Positions 12,801-22,901 of a DNA stretch of 64,000 nucleotides are shown here, piece after piece (the stretch's first letter is position 1; every line of letters begins with the position of its first letter). Both the position numbers and the translations under genes were made by a program. The notes under the pieces are model-generated. The model was not told where the DNA came from, ran no database searches, and was given only the letters and a program-made list of their open reading frames with translations. This DNA comes from Amyelois transitella (Eukaryota > Arthropoda > Insecta > Lepidoptera > Pyralidae), in assembly GCF_032362555.1 (NCBI RefSeq), contig NC_083520.1, positions 2,046,001 through 2,110,000 of the forward strand, given 5' to 3'.

Positions 12801-13924
12801 GATTAGAGGCGGTTCTCTTTTTACAAAAGTTATTATACCTCACACGGTAGACAAAGCAAATAGTTAGAGACTCGACCGGGACTTACACCAGGAGGAAGAA
12901 CAAGAGACAAACTGCTAATCAATAGCCCAAAAGATCCCATGTTTATAAGGCTTTTTTTCCAAGTGCGACTTTTACACTTAAAAATGAAACAGAAGCCGAA
13001 GAACTGGCTCGCACTTAAATTAAAGTTTCTTCCCTGCCCGACCGACATAGAAGCAGATGTTTATATATATGATCAATGTTTATATATTATTCATTAAATA
13101 ATGGAAGTATGTATTATAATAATCATAATAATATACTTCCATTATTTTACGAATATGAGAAGCCAATTTAAATATAATGCAATTGTTGAGATAGTAAATG
13201 TTATACTTTGTTGGCTCTATGCAAAGCAGTAAATCGCCTAGGCTAAGTCATGCACGTCAGCAAACGAGCTACATATATAAGAAACCTGAAACACAATGAA
13301 ATGATGACATTTTCATTTCCAGGTGCTGATGTCAAGCGGCATAATGAACCGTATAGCGCAAATGCCCGTGGTCCTGATCCCGATACACTTCGACCGGGAC
13401 GCCGCAATCAGGGCTCCCTCGTGCCAACGCTCCATAGTGCTCCGCCCCTTCATCACGTCCGACTTCATGACCGGGGTGCCGGCTATACCCGGTTCTGATG
13501 CTATGCCTCAAGATGTGAGTGCTACTTAATTGTAAAAAAAAAAAAAATACTGTCTGACTGATCAACTGACACGGGCGGCCCAAACCGAATCAAAAGCTAT
13601 ATAAAGGGTGCTTAAAGCCATTAAAAGTATCACTTGATTAGATAGAAGCCATTAGTACCCTCGTCCCGATAAATGATTCAGTGTTGACCACAAGAGAATT
13701 AGCGATAAACGACAATGTGCGCAAATAAGATAAAACATTTTGTAAACAGCCTATCAAAGTGGCAACAATGTTGTCTTATTTTTCACAAATATTTTTTACA
13801 CACCTTGTAAATTTCTTCACAGGTATTAGACAGAATGCGCAAGGACCTGATGAGCGTGCCTGGCATATCGCGAGTGCTCTACGACCTGACGCCGAAACCG
13901 CCCGCCACCACCGAGTGGGAATGA
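3824..13924 (+). CDS. GMPS: GMP synthase (glutamine-hydrolysing), 15 coding exons
   Basis: This enzyme makes GMP from XMP, ATP and glutamine in the cytosol, the last step of de novo guanine nucleotide synthesis. Coding exons: 3824-3925, 4877-5063, 6176-6293, 7005-7161, 7539-7682, 8148-8244, 8557-8645, 8965-9137, 9889-10069, 10614-10748, 11083-11254, 11669-11786, 12523-12637, 13323-13514, 13823-13924. They sum to 2082 nt, i.e. 693 aa, the same length as I recall for the human enzyme. Residues ~22-200 form the class I glutaminase: Cys99 in GICYGMQ, and His186 and Glu188 in QFHPE. The ATP pyrophosphatase P-loop SGGVDST is at 240-246, followed by IDNGFMRKNE. The C-terminal dimerisation domain ends in TTEWE. 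The acceptor at 3801-3802 leaves seven open codons before the ATG, so a short N-terminal extension is possible. One oddity is an Ala/Gly/Arg stretch at residues 309-320. Introns carry many SINE and LINE pieces. The Drosophila orthologue is burgundy. Confidence 0.97.
3961..4067 (+). mobile_element. RTE-type LINE 3' end, second type, with 12-bp target duplication
   Basis: The + strand encodes the end of a reverse-transcriptase ORF ([17 protein letters not shown], then VDALYPS and a stop), a typical RTE/BovB C-terminus. It is flanked by identical 12-bp copies of GTCACCATCGCC at 3949-3960 and 4068-4079. It sits in GMPS intron 1, inside a remnant of repeat A. Confidence 0.75.
4068..4208 (-). repeat. 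SINE-like repeat A, partial, ending in an inverted repeat
   Basis: This matches the 5' half of family A (minus orientation). At its right end, arms 4164-4181 and 4191-4208 are perfect 18-bp inverted copies around a 9-nt loop. Other A copies keep only the short GTGCCG/CGGCAC core of this hairpin. Confidence 0.75.
4655..4800 (-). repeat. LINE-tail-like repeat K, partial
   Basis: Read on the minus strand this ends in GCAATAAAGATA, like the copies near 35,500, 38,890 and 55,935. It also shares the AAGGAATCTCTTCCAG block with them. It lies in GMPS intron 1. Confidence 0.55.
5145..5370 (+). mobile_element. RTE LINE 3' end (family B), 5'-truncated
   Basis: One frame reads [20 protein letters not shown], then [20 protein letters not shown], then [14 protein letters not shown] and a stop, followed by a (TATG)n tail. 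That is the C-terminal end of an RTE-clade ORF, truncated at its 5' side as usual for LINEs. It lies in GMPS intron 2 and is the best-preserved reading frame of family B here. Confidence 0.85.
5385..5530 (+). repeat. Dispersed repeat E, decayed copy
   Basis: It contains the block CTGCAGAGGTTGTGGAGG and a later CCCAATCCTGG block, both of which recur in the clearer E copies at 44,790 and 46,290. The class is unknown. Confidence 0.4.
6325..6515 (-). repeat. Dispersed repeat E, minus copy
   Basis: It shares GATCCTGGATTGGGTGGGT and CCGCAACCTTTGC with the E copies elsewhere. It lies in GMPS intron 3, just after exon 3. Confidence 0.5.
6703..6965 (-). mobile_element. SINE-like repeat A with perfect 12-bp target duplication
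   Basis: The body is 6715-6953, with its (CATA)n tail on the left, so the element points to the minus strand. ATTTAGTGTGTT occurs at both 6703-6714 and 6954-6965. The copy is well preserved and therefore fairly recent. It lies in GMPS intron 3, ending about 40 bp before the exon 4 acceptor. Confidence 0.9.
7340..7520 (-). repeat. Repeat J, minus copy
   Basis: This is the inverse of the J units at 36,655 and 56,208 (GACGTCAACCAATGTTG and GCCGCTTCCAAGGCGTC blocks). It ends about 20 bp before the GMPS exon 5 acceptor. Confidence 0.7.
9147..9300 (-). repeat. SINE-like repeat A, 5'-truncated, at the GMPS exon 8 donor
   Basis: The (CATA)n tail begins about nine bases after exon 8 ends at 9137, directly behind the donor GTCAGTGAAA. 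The body then matches family A as far as the CCATTGCGT block. No clear target duplication is seen. Confidence 0.75.
9304..9560 (-). repeat. Helitron-like repeat F, minus copy
   Basis: It starts with the inverse of CTTCAGCTTTATAATATTAG and continues with the 'CGTGATGTTATATAGCCTAAA'-type block seen at 29,600, 30,950 and 35,890. A stub of J follows at 9575-9610. Confidence 0.65.
10425..10560 (-). repeat. Dispersed repeat E, decayed copy
   Basis: It contains AATGATCCTGGATTAGATGG and CCTTTGCAGGGGAACCCAA, both recognisable E blocks. It lies in GMPS intron 9, about 50 bp before exon 10. Confidence 0.45.
13096..13147. repeat. Perfect 15-bp inverted repeat with 22-nt spacer
   Basis: Arms 13,096-13,110 and 13,133-13,147 are exact inverse copies (AAATAATGGAAGTAT). 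They sit in GMPS intron 13. It may be a short foldback element or a chance AT-rich hairpin. Confidence 0.6.
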
Positions 13925-14305
13925 TCGCATGCGCCCGAGTTTTATAATACTTTTTACTGGATTACTCAACGAACCCACGCGAAGGGCAGTGGTTCTAGAG
14001 TTCTATTTTTGAAATTAACGACTCGCTCTGTACTGGCTGGATAAAAGGAATTAATTAAAGGTAAAAAAAATTAATGTAGGACGATTTGTTTAGGTCAGTT
14101 TTGAGTGAGTCGCTTAATTCTAAAAATAGTAGTCTTGGTTCTTTTTTTATATAACGACATTGCACGGCTTGAAATGCCGGCGAATTTCATTTGAATATTG
14201 ACTCGATTACGGAGGGATTGGTAATACTAGCGAGTGATCTGCTCTTATTTGGTACCAAATGCCCAAGGCATAAGTACATTGCGCAGTGACCCATTTTCAT
14301 GTACA

Positions 14306-14311
14306 AATAAA
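14306..14311 (+). terminator. Poly(A) signal, probably GMPS
   Basis: AATAAA lies 382 bp after the GMPS stop codon and is the first canonical signal downstream of it. Confidence 0.45.
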
Positions 14312-15834
14312 AACAACTGTCGTTGCCAGTTCTGTCTTACAATCGAGTTTTATAAATAAATTAAAGTCTTTTTTATTGATGTATAAACTAAGGATTATGA
14401 TGAATGTGGTAGAATTTTAAAACCGATTTCCTTATGTTAACATTTAAGTACTTTGAAATTCAACCCCATTTGTTATAATTCTAATAGCGTAATTCTAAAG
14501 CATGGTCACCTTATTTGACTTTGTGGTAGTTTAATATATAAATCTGTTTTATTTGCTCTTATTACTAGTTCACGGCACTTCACTGAATGTCTTAAGTTGT
14601 TTTTTTCGCAAATCGACATGCTGTAATTTGTAATTGGAATATCATTATCATTCATACAAAAGATCGAACTGCAGAGAATAAAGGATAAATCATGCCTGTT
14701 TCTGGAGGGGTAGGCCGAGATTAAATCTTTTTTACGATCATATTCCACCAAAAAAAAAACATTTTTGCGATGTCAGTAACTATTTGCTTTGTAGTAGCGA
14801 TTCGATGACGCTGCGCGGTTTTTCGGTTTAAAGGAAATTTTAATGCATTGTTGTAAAGTGCCTAATCGCGCCCAGTCGATGCGCTGCCTTTGTAAAAGTA
14901 CACAATTAATATATAGGAAGCACTCATGTTTTGCAGACACAGCACTTTACTTTTTTACGTTTCTTGGAACAGCAAATAATTTTCTGTCATGTACTGCGAG
15001 CATCATACAAATCCGATCCACGTTTAAGCAGTGACTACAGATTGAAGGACATGGAAGTAGCACCAACCTAGAAAACAATCACTTAGCAAGCTTCAAATGC
15101 GGAAAATGACTTTTCCATTTTTCTCCATCCCTTGTTGCAATAAGAAAGGAGAGGAGACGAAAGGAATAAAAAGTTAATTTGCAGTCATTTTTTGTTTGTG
15201 ATATGTTTAAAGTGGTTTTTCAGGTATGTTATAATGTTTATAGTCTAAGGTCATGTTTCTGGGACCTGCACTGTTCACACAACACAAGTTTTCTGCGATG
15301 TCACATGAATTCTTAATTTAAATCAATTTTAGTTTACTATGAAATTCTGTAAATTAATCAAATAATTTATTCAAGTTATTAACAGCCCATATTTTATACA
15401 GGTTGTCAGAACATCGAGGATGTGATTATGTTATTTGCAATGAGTTTCTGTTGAATAAAATATTGGTTATGTTATTATATATTGTTTTTATTGTTTTCTT
15501 TGTAGACTTAGTTGCTAGGAATTTACGAGTTCTGATTTTGTTCTTATTAATCAGGATATTTTCCATGACCAAACCACTGCCCAGTATATGTTTGTAAATA
15601 AATTTGTGTACCACAAATACATTGGTGTCACATGTTATTGTTAGCTCCACTGATCATTTTTGTAACATGTAGTAATTTATTGTAAAGGCTGTGTAAAAAA
15701 TATAAAGCCCGCAATTTATTCCACTCCAAAAGATTATTGTAATGGTCTTGTATTTAAAAATCGAAGACACATTGTGTTTTATGGAATGGTTCAGTGTTAT
15801 TGACTGGAAGTTTCATAATAAAATTATATTATGC

Positions 15835-15840
15835 TTTATT
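15835..15840 (-). terminator. Poly(A) signal, probably Mcm10
   Basis: TTTATT on the + strand is AATAAA on the minus strand, about 80 bp beyond the Mcm10 stop codon. Confidence 0.55.
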
Positions 15841-15920
15841 TTCATAATGATTTTTATTGTAAACCTTCATGCACATTTTAAATTAGTTTTAAATAGTCTT
15901 AAAATAGTAAATCCATAATC

Positions 15921-18047
15921 TTAATTATCTGGCACTAACAAATTAATATTCTTTCCTTTATTGACTTGTCCACCAATGAATGTTTCCTCTTCACCCCTTA
16001 TGGAAAGGCCTTCTGATAAGGTCTCAAGTTTCTTTTCTCTGAGCATTGGAGCTTTGACCCATCGTGAGCCACTGCAGTTGCTACAAGAATGCAAAGGAAT
16101 CACTTCTAGTGAAACAGTTCTATTGTTACAATCTGCACATTTGAAGAACCTCTTGAAGGAATCCAATACTTTCAGAGGATGTCTCTCATCTTTACACAAC
16201 TGTGCCGCTGAAAATGCCGTGTACTTGCATTTGACACACCTGACGGCCTTGCAAGCCAGCTTAAAAGTATTCAACATTTTCTCCTCCATAGCTTCTTTCT
16301 TCTCAAGTTTATTGAAGTATTTATCTTGCTCATCATCATCATGCTGCTCAATCAAATTCTGATGAGCTGATGTGGCTTCTAAAATCTTCTTGAATCTTTC
16401 GGACATTACACCTTTATGTTTTTTATTAAAACTCTCTTCATTTGGTTTCAGTTTCTTACTAACATTCTCTTCACTGCCTGAATTGTTCAACTTTTCTAAT
16501 GCCCTTTTCTTTCCTGATTCCGTACCTTTTATATTATTTGGATCTACTTTTTTAATGCCTCCACTTTGTTGGATTAACTTGATTGCATTCTCTTTGGCTC
16601 TTGCAGCTGACTTTTGCCCATAGGATACACTCAAATCAATATCTCCACTTCCTTTCAAACTAAATCCTTTGCCAAGTTTTGGTGAACATGCAACTTTTTC
16701 AGCTAAACTTTGATTTGCTGAAGGTGTCTTGGAACTTTGTGGACTAGAGTTCAAACCACTCAGTCTGTTTAATCTTTCTAAGTCATTAGTTCTTTGTGTT
16801 GTAGGACTATGTAAAATATCAGTTTTCTTAAAGGGACCAGCTCCAAGAGGAGCTTTATTTGTCATTAAACTGTCCCCTTCAGATTTGTAGTAATCACTTA
16901 ACGTCATAAGCCTATTCTGGTCTCTCTCTTTGACTTTCTTTTGGTTTCCAGTTGGAAGAGCTGAATATGCTTTCCCACCATAAATCACTGTATTTTTCCC
17001 TAAAACTTTGTTTTGCAAATTTACAAGCCCTTTACCCATAGTGGGTGATTGTAGTTCCTGCCTTCTTGAATATTTCTGATACTCTTGTTTCACATGGTAA
17101 ATACAATGTTCACATTTACTCAAATTGACAAAAGCTGTACATGGTTCACCGTTTTTCTTCTTGCTTTTACACATTCCCAAATCTTTTGACTGTCCTAAGA
17201 GCATAACCCTATCAGGATTTTCTACACTTAGACAAGCCTGATCTTGGCTATTTTGTGATCGGTCTAACACATTTGGGTTTAACACAGCTACAACAGTGCC
17301 TTCCATTGTTTTCCACAATTCATTGTAAGCTTTTCTAAATAAAAACATTGATACTGTTTTCATATCATCTTTCAGATCACTCAATGTCCAGATTAGGAAC
17401 TGATTACCTTTTTGAGACTTTTTGGCTGCACTCTTCTTTACTATTACTCCAGCAATCACCCAATCTTTTGATAAATCTTCGTTCTCTACATGTCTCTTTA
17501 CTCTTAACATATTTACTGCTTCTCTACCTTGCATACGGTCTAAAAGTGCTGAACTAGATATTAAGGGTTTTGTGATTCTAAGACCAAATATGGGATCAGT
17601 ATAAACATCAGCTGCTTGTTTAGACTTTGTATCAGGGACACAAAATGTATTTTTCTCAGACACAGGTTCAGGTTTTTTAAGAAAAGACCTCTTGTGTTCC
17701 ACTTTAACATCAATATTGGCTTGTCGTAGCCTTGTTTCAAAATCAACTAATTTCTCTTTTTGCTCATGTTCCCTATTATCCAATATTTTTTTAACTTCAG
17801 AGCCATAGTCGTTGTACTTTCGTTCCGTATAATTACGTTTTTCTTCGTCATCAGATGAATCCGTGTCTCCATTATGAACTACAGAAGCTTTTGTTGGAGC
17901 ACTTTCTACTTGAGGTGTGTTTTCATCAATGTCTATTTTGTCAAAAATATTTACTTCTTTTACGATTTTGGTACTTTCAACAGGCTCCCCATTTAAATCG
18001 GCACACAGTAATTGTTCCAACTGCGACAATTCATCACATTCATCCAT
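15921..18047 (-). CDS. Mcm10: DNA replication protein Mcm10, intronless
   Basis: This is a nuclear replication-initiation factor that binds single-stranded DNA, the CMG helicase and DNA polymerase alpha. The frame is uninterrupted for 708 aa from the ATG at 18,047, somewhat shorter than the fly and human proteins as I recall them. Residues 1-120 are acidic and helical with a likely coiled coil. Residues ~160-285 (FGLRITKPLISS to NPDRVMLLGQ) match the central OB fold. Then comes the diagnostic Mcm10 zinc finger C293-X9-C303-X11-C315-X2-H318, followed by YQKYSRRQELQS. Residues ~330-590 are a Ser/Lys-rich linker. The C-terminal domain has paired cysteines (CVKCKY, CADCNN, CSNC) ending RWVKAPMLREKK. 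It is convergent with GMPS. The lack of introns contrasts with every other gene here; either ancestral intron loss or a retrocopy would explain it, but the frame is intact and I see no target duplication or poly(A) scar. Confidence 0.95.
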   Translation of the reverse strand: MDECDELSQLEQLLCADLNGEPVESTKIVKEVNIFDKIDIDENTPQVESAPTKASVVHNGDTDSSDDEEKRNYTERKYNDYGSEVKKILDNREHEQKEKLVDFETRLRQANIDVKVEHKRSFLKKPEPVSEKNTFCVPDTKSKQAADVYTDPIFGLRITKPLISSSALLDRMQGREAVNMLRVKRHVENEDLSKDWVIAGVIVKKSAAKKSQKGNQFLIWTLSDLKDDMKTVSMFLFRKAYNELWKTMEGTVVAVLNPNVLDRSQNSQDQACLSVENPDRVMLLGQSKDLGMCKSKKKNGEPCTAFVNLSKCEHCIYHVKQEYQKYSRRQELQSPTMGKGLVNLQNKVLGKNTVIYGGKAYSALPTGNQKKVKERDQNRLMTLSDYYKSEGDSLMTNKAPLGAGPFKKTDILHSPTTQRTNDLERLNRLSGLNSSPQSSKTPSANQSLAEKVACSPKLGKGFSLKGSGDIDLSVSYGQKSAARAKENAIKLIQQSGGIKKVDPNNIKGTESGKKRALEKLNNSGSEENVSKKLKPNEESFNKKHKGVMSERFKKILEATSAHQNLIEQHDDDEQDKYFNKLEKKEAMEEKMLNTFKLACKAVRCVKCKYTAFSAAQLCKDERHPLKVLDSFKRFFKCADCNNRTVSLEVIPLHSCSNCSGSRWVKAPMLREKKLETLSEGLSIRGEEETFIGGQVNKGKNINLLVPDN

Positions 18048-19795
18048 TTTTTGTTAACTTTAAATTCACGCACGAACAAAGTTATTGTGAAGCGGTTTCA
18101 CTTCTGTTTATATCACTTAACTCTTTGCACGTAATATTTTTTCTTTGTAATATTAATTAGTGTCAAACCAAACAAACTCAGCTGGAATTTATTCATTCGG
18201 TTTTTTTTATTTTTGTTATACTTCACAATATTACTTGGCGCGAAAAACCACGAGTACGAGACACAGTGTTGCCAACTCCCACATAGACATATAACAAAGT
18301 TGCTAGATTGGGTATTTTTTTTCAACCTAATAAGTTGCTAGTAGTAGCTAAATTTCTCAATAAATTTTAAGATGATAATTCACGAAATGAAACATATATT
18401 TTTTCATAAAATTAACTATTCATTATCAAAATTGCACAGTAAATTTATGTTAGATATATAAAACAAAGTTTTTATTAAATTAGGAAGATGTCGAAGGTTG
18501 CGAGGCTTCCATCTATGGTACCTGCGATTGATTTGGAATATTTTCCTTAGTACCAATTTTTTTCAGTACCGATTAAGGTAACACGTAGTTGTGATAGCAT
18601 TGGCCCTTTTTGTGTAGTGAGTCTCTTGTCTCTTACACAGAGGATAGAATTAAGAGTTACTCACTCTGGTAGTTATTTTTAGCTTTTAGTACGTATTTTA
18701 TTTCGTGGATAAAAATTTTACCGCTGTAAACATAAAAGTAGCTAAAAAATTTAGCTACAAGTTTTTATAAAATGTACCTGCCTGACTTCAAAAAGTTGCC
18801 AATTCTAGCTTCAAAGTTGCCAAGTTGGCAACCCTGACGAGACGAGATCGAGAAAGAAATGTAAATGAACATTGTTCGTCAAAATTACTATCACACTGAC
18901 CTCTATAATATACTCGGGCTGGTATTGACGATTCAAAAATGACATACCTAAACCTATTGATTTTGCGTCTTGCTCTGGTTGATATTGGAATAAGTTTCCA
19001 CAAAGACTTGTTTAGAACATAGACTTAGGTCTATGACTTAGTTAGATAACCGTGGTGTGGGAAACGAACGATGAACGAACTTCATCAAACATGGTCGTCC
19101 CAGCGAAAGGTACTCTTTACCTGAAACCGACGAGATTACACTTTGCATGAAAAGAGTAGTTGGTGTATGTCTTCTCCTCCGGAAAAGGACGTGATTTTAT
19201 GTATGTACTATATGTATTTAGATAGCGGCCTCATGCATGAAAATCTTCCCTAAGTCAGTGCACTGTGTAAGTACATGTTTATAAAGTAGGCCAGAATATT
19301 GGTCCAGCGTATGTTGTTTTATTCACGTCAGCGAGCTTTTAGTTCGGTGTTGCCGTCATTTAAATGACCAAACCTTGATACATGTAAGTCCTGCATCCTG
19401 GCTGGACTTTTAAAAAAATATAATAATAATTATATTAATGCAACGCGAAAGTTCAAAATCAGTCTTAAACTATTATAAAAAAGATTGCGCATGTACGCGC
19501 AAGGAGCGAAAATTAAAAGTATGTTTAATTTAATATGATTTTATTTAATCACTGTCACTAATTAATGTGAATCAAATAGAAACGATTTAACCCCACTACG
19601 ATTCTGCGTCTGGTTGCTTTGCAAACTGCAAAACTGCGTGTGAAAAGAGGCCTTCAATCATAAATATTCAATGTCTTTGCCTGCAATGTTTATTGTCTTG
19701 AAATTTATTAGTGACTTTGACATACTAACATGAAAAGTGGTGAAAAGACGATGTTAAAGTAAATGATCCGAACGTCAGTCTATTACATTTGCAAT
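18048..19795. other. Mcm10 upstream region and flank of the hAT insertion
   Basis: This holds the Mcm10 5'UTR and promoter (no clear TATA) and AT-rich DNA. A decayed RTE-B tail lies at about 19,105-19,215 (CTCCTCCGGAAAAGGACGTG, then ATTTTATGTATG). I see no other gene. Confidence 0.5.
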
Positions 19796-19915
19796 TAGGG
19801 ATGATCGATATTCGAAAAACATCGATGTTGACATCGATGTCATAATCGAAAGCCCGACATCGATATTCGATATTTATCGAAAACTGAACATCGATGTTGG
19901 ATATCATCGATGATT
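19796..19915. repeat. Left subterminal CATCGATG cluster of the hAT element
   Basis: Four copies of the palindrome CATCGATG plus one CATCGATA lie within 120 bp of the left end, two of them in the longer palindrome AACATCGATGTT. Such clusters commonly bind hAT transposases. Confidence 0.75.
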
Positions 19916-19989
19916 TATGCAATAATAACTGACAAAAAAATAAAACACAGTGTAAAAGTTCGGAATTTATTAAGAAAGAGATCAAATGA

Positions 19990-21933
19990 TTACATATTCC
20001 AATATTTTTTATCAATTGACTGCAGGAAGAGTAATTTTGATAAAGAAGAACCTTTTAATCTATTTCTTTGTTGATAAAGAGTAGAGCCAGCTTTTGAAAA
20101 CAGTCTTTCAGATGGCGTTGATGTCGCGATAGTACTCAAATATTTCAGCGCTATTATTTTTAATTTCGGGTAAGTGGAACCGATGACATTATTCCAAACT
20201 TGGATAGGATCTTGTTTAAGATCAGATACTGTATTTTTCAAAAAGTAGCTTAACTCGGAAGGCATTTCGTGATCATGAGGGGAAGGCGTAGAGTTTTTGA
20301 CATTTACAAGTTTATAATGTTCGCTCCACAAATTAAATTCTTCTGTTGGATCTGGCGAACCACTCATAACTTCTTCAATTACTTCTGCTTCCGTTGTAGT
20401 AGTTAGTAATTCTTTGACTAATTTGACTGCTTTCGAACATGCTATGCGGTCTTGAAAGTGAATATTTTTGAACCTTGGGTCTAGCAATGTAGATAAAGCA
20501 AGTATTTGAACATGTTCCGAGGGTAACAAGCGTTTACTGATTTCAGTCATTATGTTCTGCTTAAGATCCTGACCCATAGAACTGTTTGTTTTAATGTTGC
20601 TCATTTTTAAGTTTAGCATTCGTGTTATGGGAATAACTTTGCTGCTGGTAACGTAGTCTTCTCCACAGATTTCTTTAGTAGCAACTTCTATAGGGCGTAA
20701 AACTTCAAAAATTTCAGTCAACTCTTCAATACCTTTTGCAGTTATCATTGGAGGAGCACTTGTATGGCAATTAACAATTTGATTAATTGTTGGTCGCAGT
20801 TCTAAAAATCTTTCCACCATATAAAAAGTGGAATTCCAGCGAGTGCTGACTTCTTGTATTAATTTTAGATCAGAATGCTTTCGTAATTCATCACTCGCCA
20901 CTACACTATGCTTAAACCAAGTGACAATCCTTTTGACAGATCCAATTAATTCTGGCAATTCCTTTGTTTTTGCGATTGATTTTTGAGCTACCAAATTAAT
21001 TAAGTGAGCAAAGCAAATAATATGGCATTTTTTTCCAAATGAGATATCTACAGCTTTAACAACATTTGCTCCTCCATCAGTTACCACAGCGGATACTTTT
21101 TCTGGATCTATACACCATTCATGACATGTCTGCAACAGCATTCTTCCAATGTATTCAGCAGTATGTGATTCGGCTAACTCATAAACTCCTAGAGTGACTG
21201 ATGCCATTGCCATACGTTCTTCGTCATAAAAGTGTATAGTGACACCAAGAAAACTCCTAGTCTGCATGGTATCCGTCCATATGTCGGTTGTCAGGGTAAT
21301 ATTACTACGTAGGCCTTTGATTTTATTTTTAAAAAGATTCTGTGTAACTTCATATCGGTTCTCTAGCATTTTCTTGAAAGTATGCCTGGATGGGACTTTA
21401 TACAGAGGTGCAGCTGCTTTCATTAAGTTTAGAAATCCTTCATTTTCAACCATTTGGAACGGCTGTGAATCTTTGCAAATCATAAACAAGATAGCATTTG
21501 TAAGGCGAATTCCTTTAGCTCCATTTTCAGAAAATTCAGATATGCTCCTGAAACTTTGATTTACTGTCGGCTGAAATATTTTTGTGCGAATAGACGATGC
21601 ACTTATGTCACTTGCATTAAAACTACAATCAGAATCAACTGAACTATTTTCATGTAAAGCAGAGACAGGTGCGATTATCTCAGCAGAAGTAGAAGCAGTT
21701 GGCATTACAGGTTTTACGAATGTCTCCTTAAATGATCTCTTGGCGCCTGTTTTATGAACTGTGTTCTCCTCGTTGCTATTTTTTCCTAATAATGAACTAT
21801 GCAGTTTTTCAATGTGCAACTTAAGATTTGTGGTATTGCCACAAGTTTTTATGATTTTATGGCAAGACCGACATCTGGCTTCATTATTTTCAAGTCTTTA
21901 AAAAAATTCCCAAAAGCGACTTTTTGGCGGCAT
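19990..21933 (-). CDS. hAT transposase with BED zinc finger, one in-frame stop
   Basis: This cuts and pastes the surrounding element. The frame runs from an ATG at 21,933 (MPPKSRFWEFF) into a TAA at 21,898-21,900, then stays open in the same frame to 19,990. Just after the stop comes the BED finger (ARCRSCH, then LKLHIEKLH). The RNase H-like core shows TTDIWTD (first Asp), VVTDGGANVVKA (second Asp), the CHIICFAHLINL insertion motif and STRWNSTFYMVERFLE. The hAT C-terminal dimerisation region includes TPSERLFSKAG and RNRLKGSSLSKLLFL. Without read-through, the first Met after the stop lies beyond the finger, so the product would lose its DNA-binding domain. The stop most simply replaces the Lys expected in FFKRLE. 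It could be a real lesion, an allele, or an assembly error in a T-run. Confidence 0.85.
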
Positions 21934-22636
21934 TTTTAATTCTGTTCCTGTATTCCTGAAAACAAACAATGAAATTTAAATAAAATTCAGACACGAACTC
22001 GAAATAACCAGAACATGCAAAAATATTCATAGAAAATACACAAAATAAAATGTTCTGTCACCTTACCTTAATATACTATTTTCAATGCAAGCAAAACAGT
22101 AAGAATCCACACCACAGCCGTAAAAAAAGAGATAAATTGTCTATGGCCCGAGACATTCAAATTTTGCGCGAAAGAAAACGATAATTGTTTTGCTCTATGC
22201 TCTCTTTATCTCATATACAGCATTCATAACCTTAAAAAATAACAATTTCGTTTAGCATGCACAGAAAGCAAACAGATGAATTCAATATTTAGAAGTCAAT
22301 CAATAAATACTTACATATTGTTGTATTTCACGTAATATTATATGCACAATAATAGAATACTATCAAATGAGTAAATTAAAACAGCCGACGCACGCACAAC
22401 AAATTTTTTTATCAATAAACGAATGGGAGGGGTCAGGGGAGTGAGAGAGAGCGAGCGAGGAGACGACGAAGAACGTACGACGAATAAAAGGAACGACCGG
22501 TGCGCCCTGAATGAATGAATACGCGTTCAAAGTTCAAAATAAACTTGATTTGTGTTGTGGATGCGTTCATAAAAGACATATTTTGTTTCGTAACTTCGTA
22601 AGTTGCATTGGTCGTGTCGTGCGTGAGGCCGTGAGT

Positions 22637-22769
22637 TAACATCGATGACAGATGCCGTTAACATCGATGTTACGATATTTTTCGTATAGCAATATCGATG
22701 TTAAAACAGCGATGTTTTTGCTTTCAACATCGATGATCATCGAACATCGATGTTCATCGAGCATCCCTA
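22637..22769. repeat. Right subterminal CATCGATG cluster of the hAT element
   Basis: Four CATCGATG copies and one TATCGATG lie within 135 bp of the right end, mirroring the left cluster. The sds22 promoter region begins immediately outside. Confidence 0.75.
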
Positions 22770-22901
22770 TTTGCAATTGAATATTTTGATTTTTTTTTCA
22801 TTTGTGTTGTGTATTTAGCGGTAATTGGGAACAGAATCCAATATATCGTTCTATTACAAATTATTTATACATTGTAAATATCGCAAAAACCATTAACCGA
22901 A

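Larger units (their letters stand above)
13925..15920. other. 3' ends of GMPS (+) and Mcm10 (-), tail to tail
   Basis: The GMPS 3'UTR begins at 13,925. A canonical AATAAA for it lies at 14,306-14,311. A small decayed RTE-B piece is at about 14,690-14,730 (GGAGGGGTAGGCCGAGA). I see no further gene in this AT-rich 2 kb. Confidence 0.55.
19796..22769 (-). mobile_element. Complete hAT DNA transposon, 2,974 bp
   Basis: The ends begin TAGGGATG: TAGGGATGATCGAT on the left and, inverted, TAGGGATGCTCGAT on the right, giving 14-bp terminal inverted repeats with one mismatch. A perfect 8-bp duplication flanks it. It carries one transposase gene on the minus strand (19,990-21,933), with a likely 5'UTR intron whose acceptor (TTTTCAG) reads out at about 21,956. 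Its right end is 133 bp from the sds22 start codon. Intact ends, an exact duplication and a long open transposase indicate a recent insertion. Confidence 0.95.
19788..22777. repeat. 8-bp target-site duplication flanking the hAT element
   Basis: TTTGCAAT occurs exactly at 19,788-19,795 and again at 22,770-22,777, directly abutting the element ends. Eight-base duplications are the hallmark of the hAT superfamily. Confidence 0.95.
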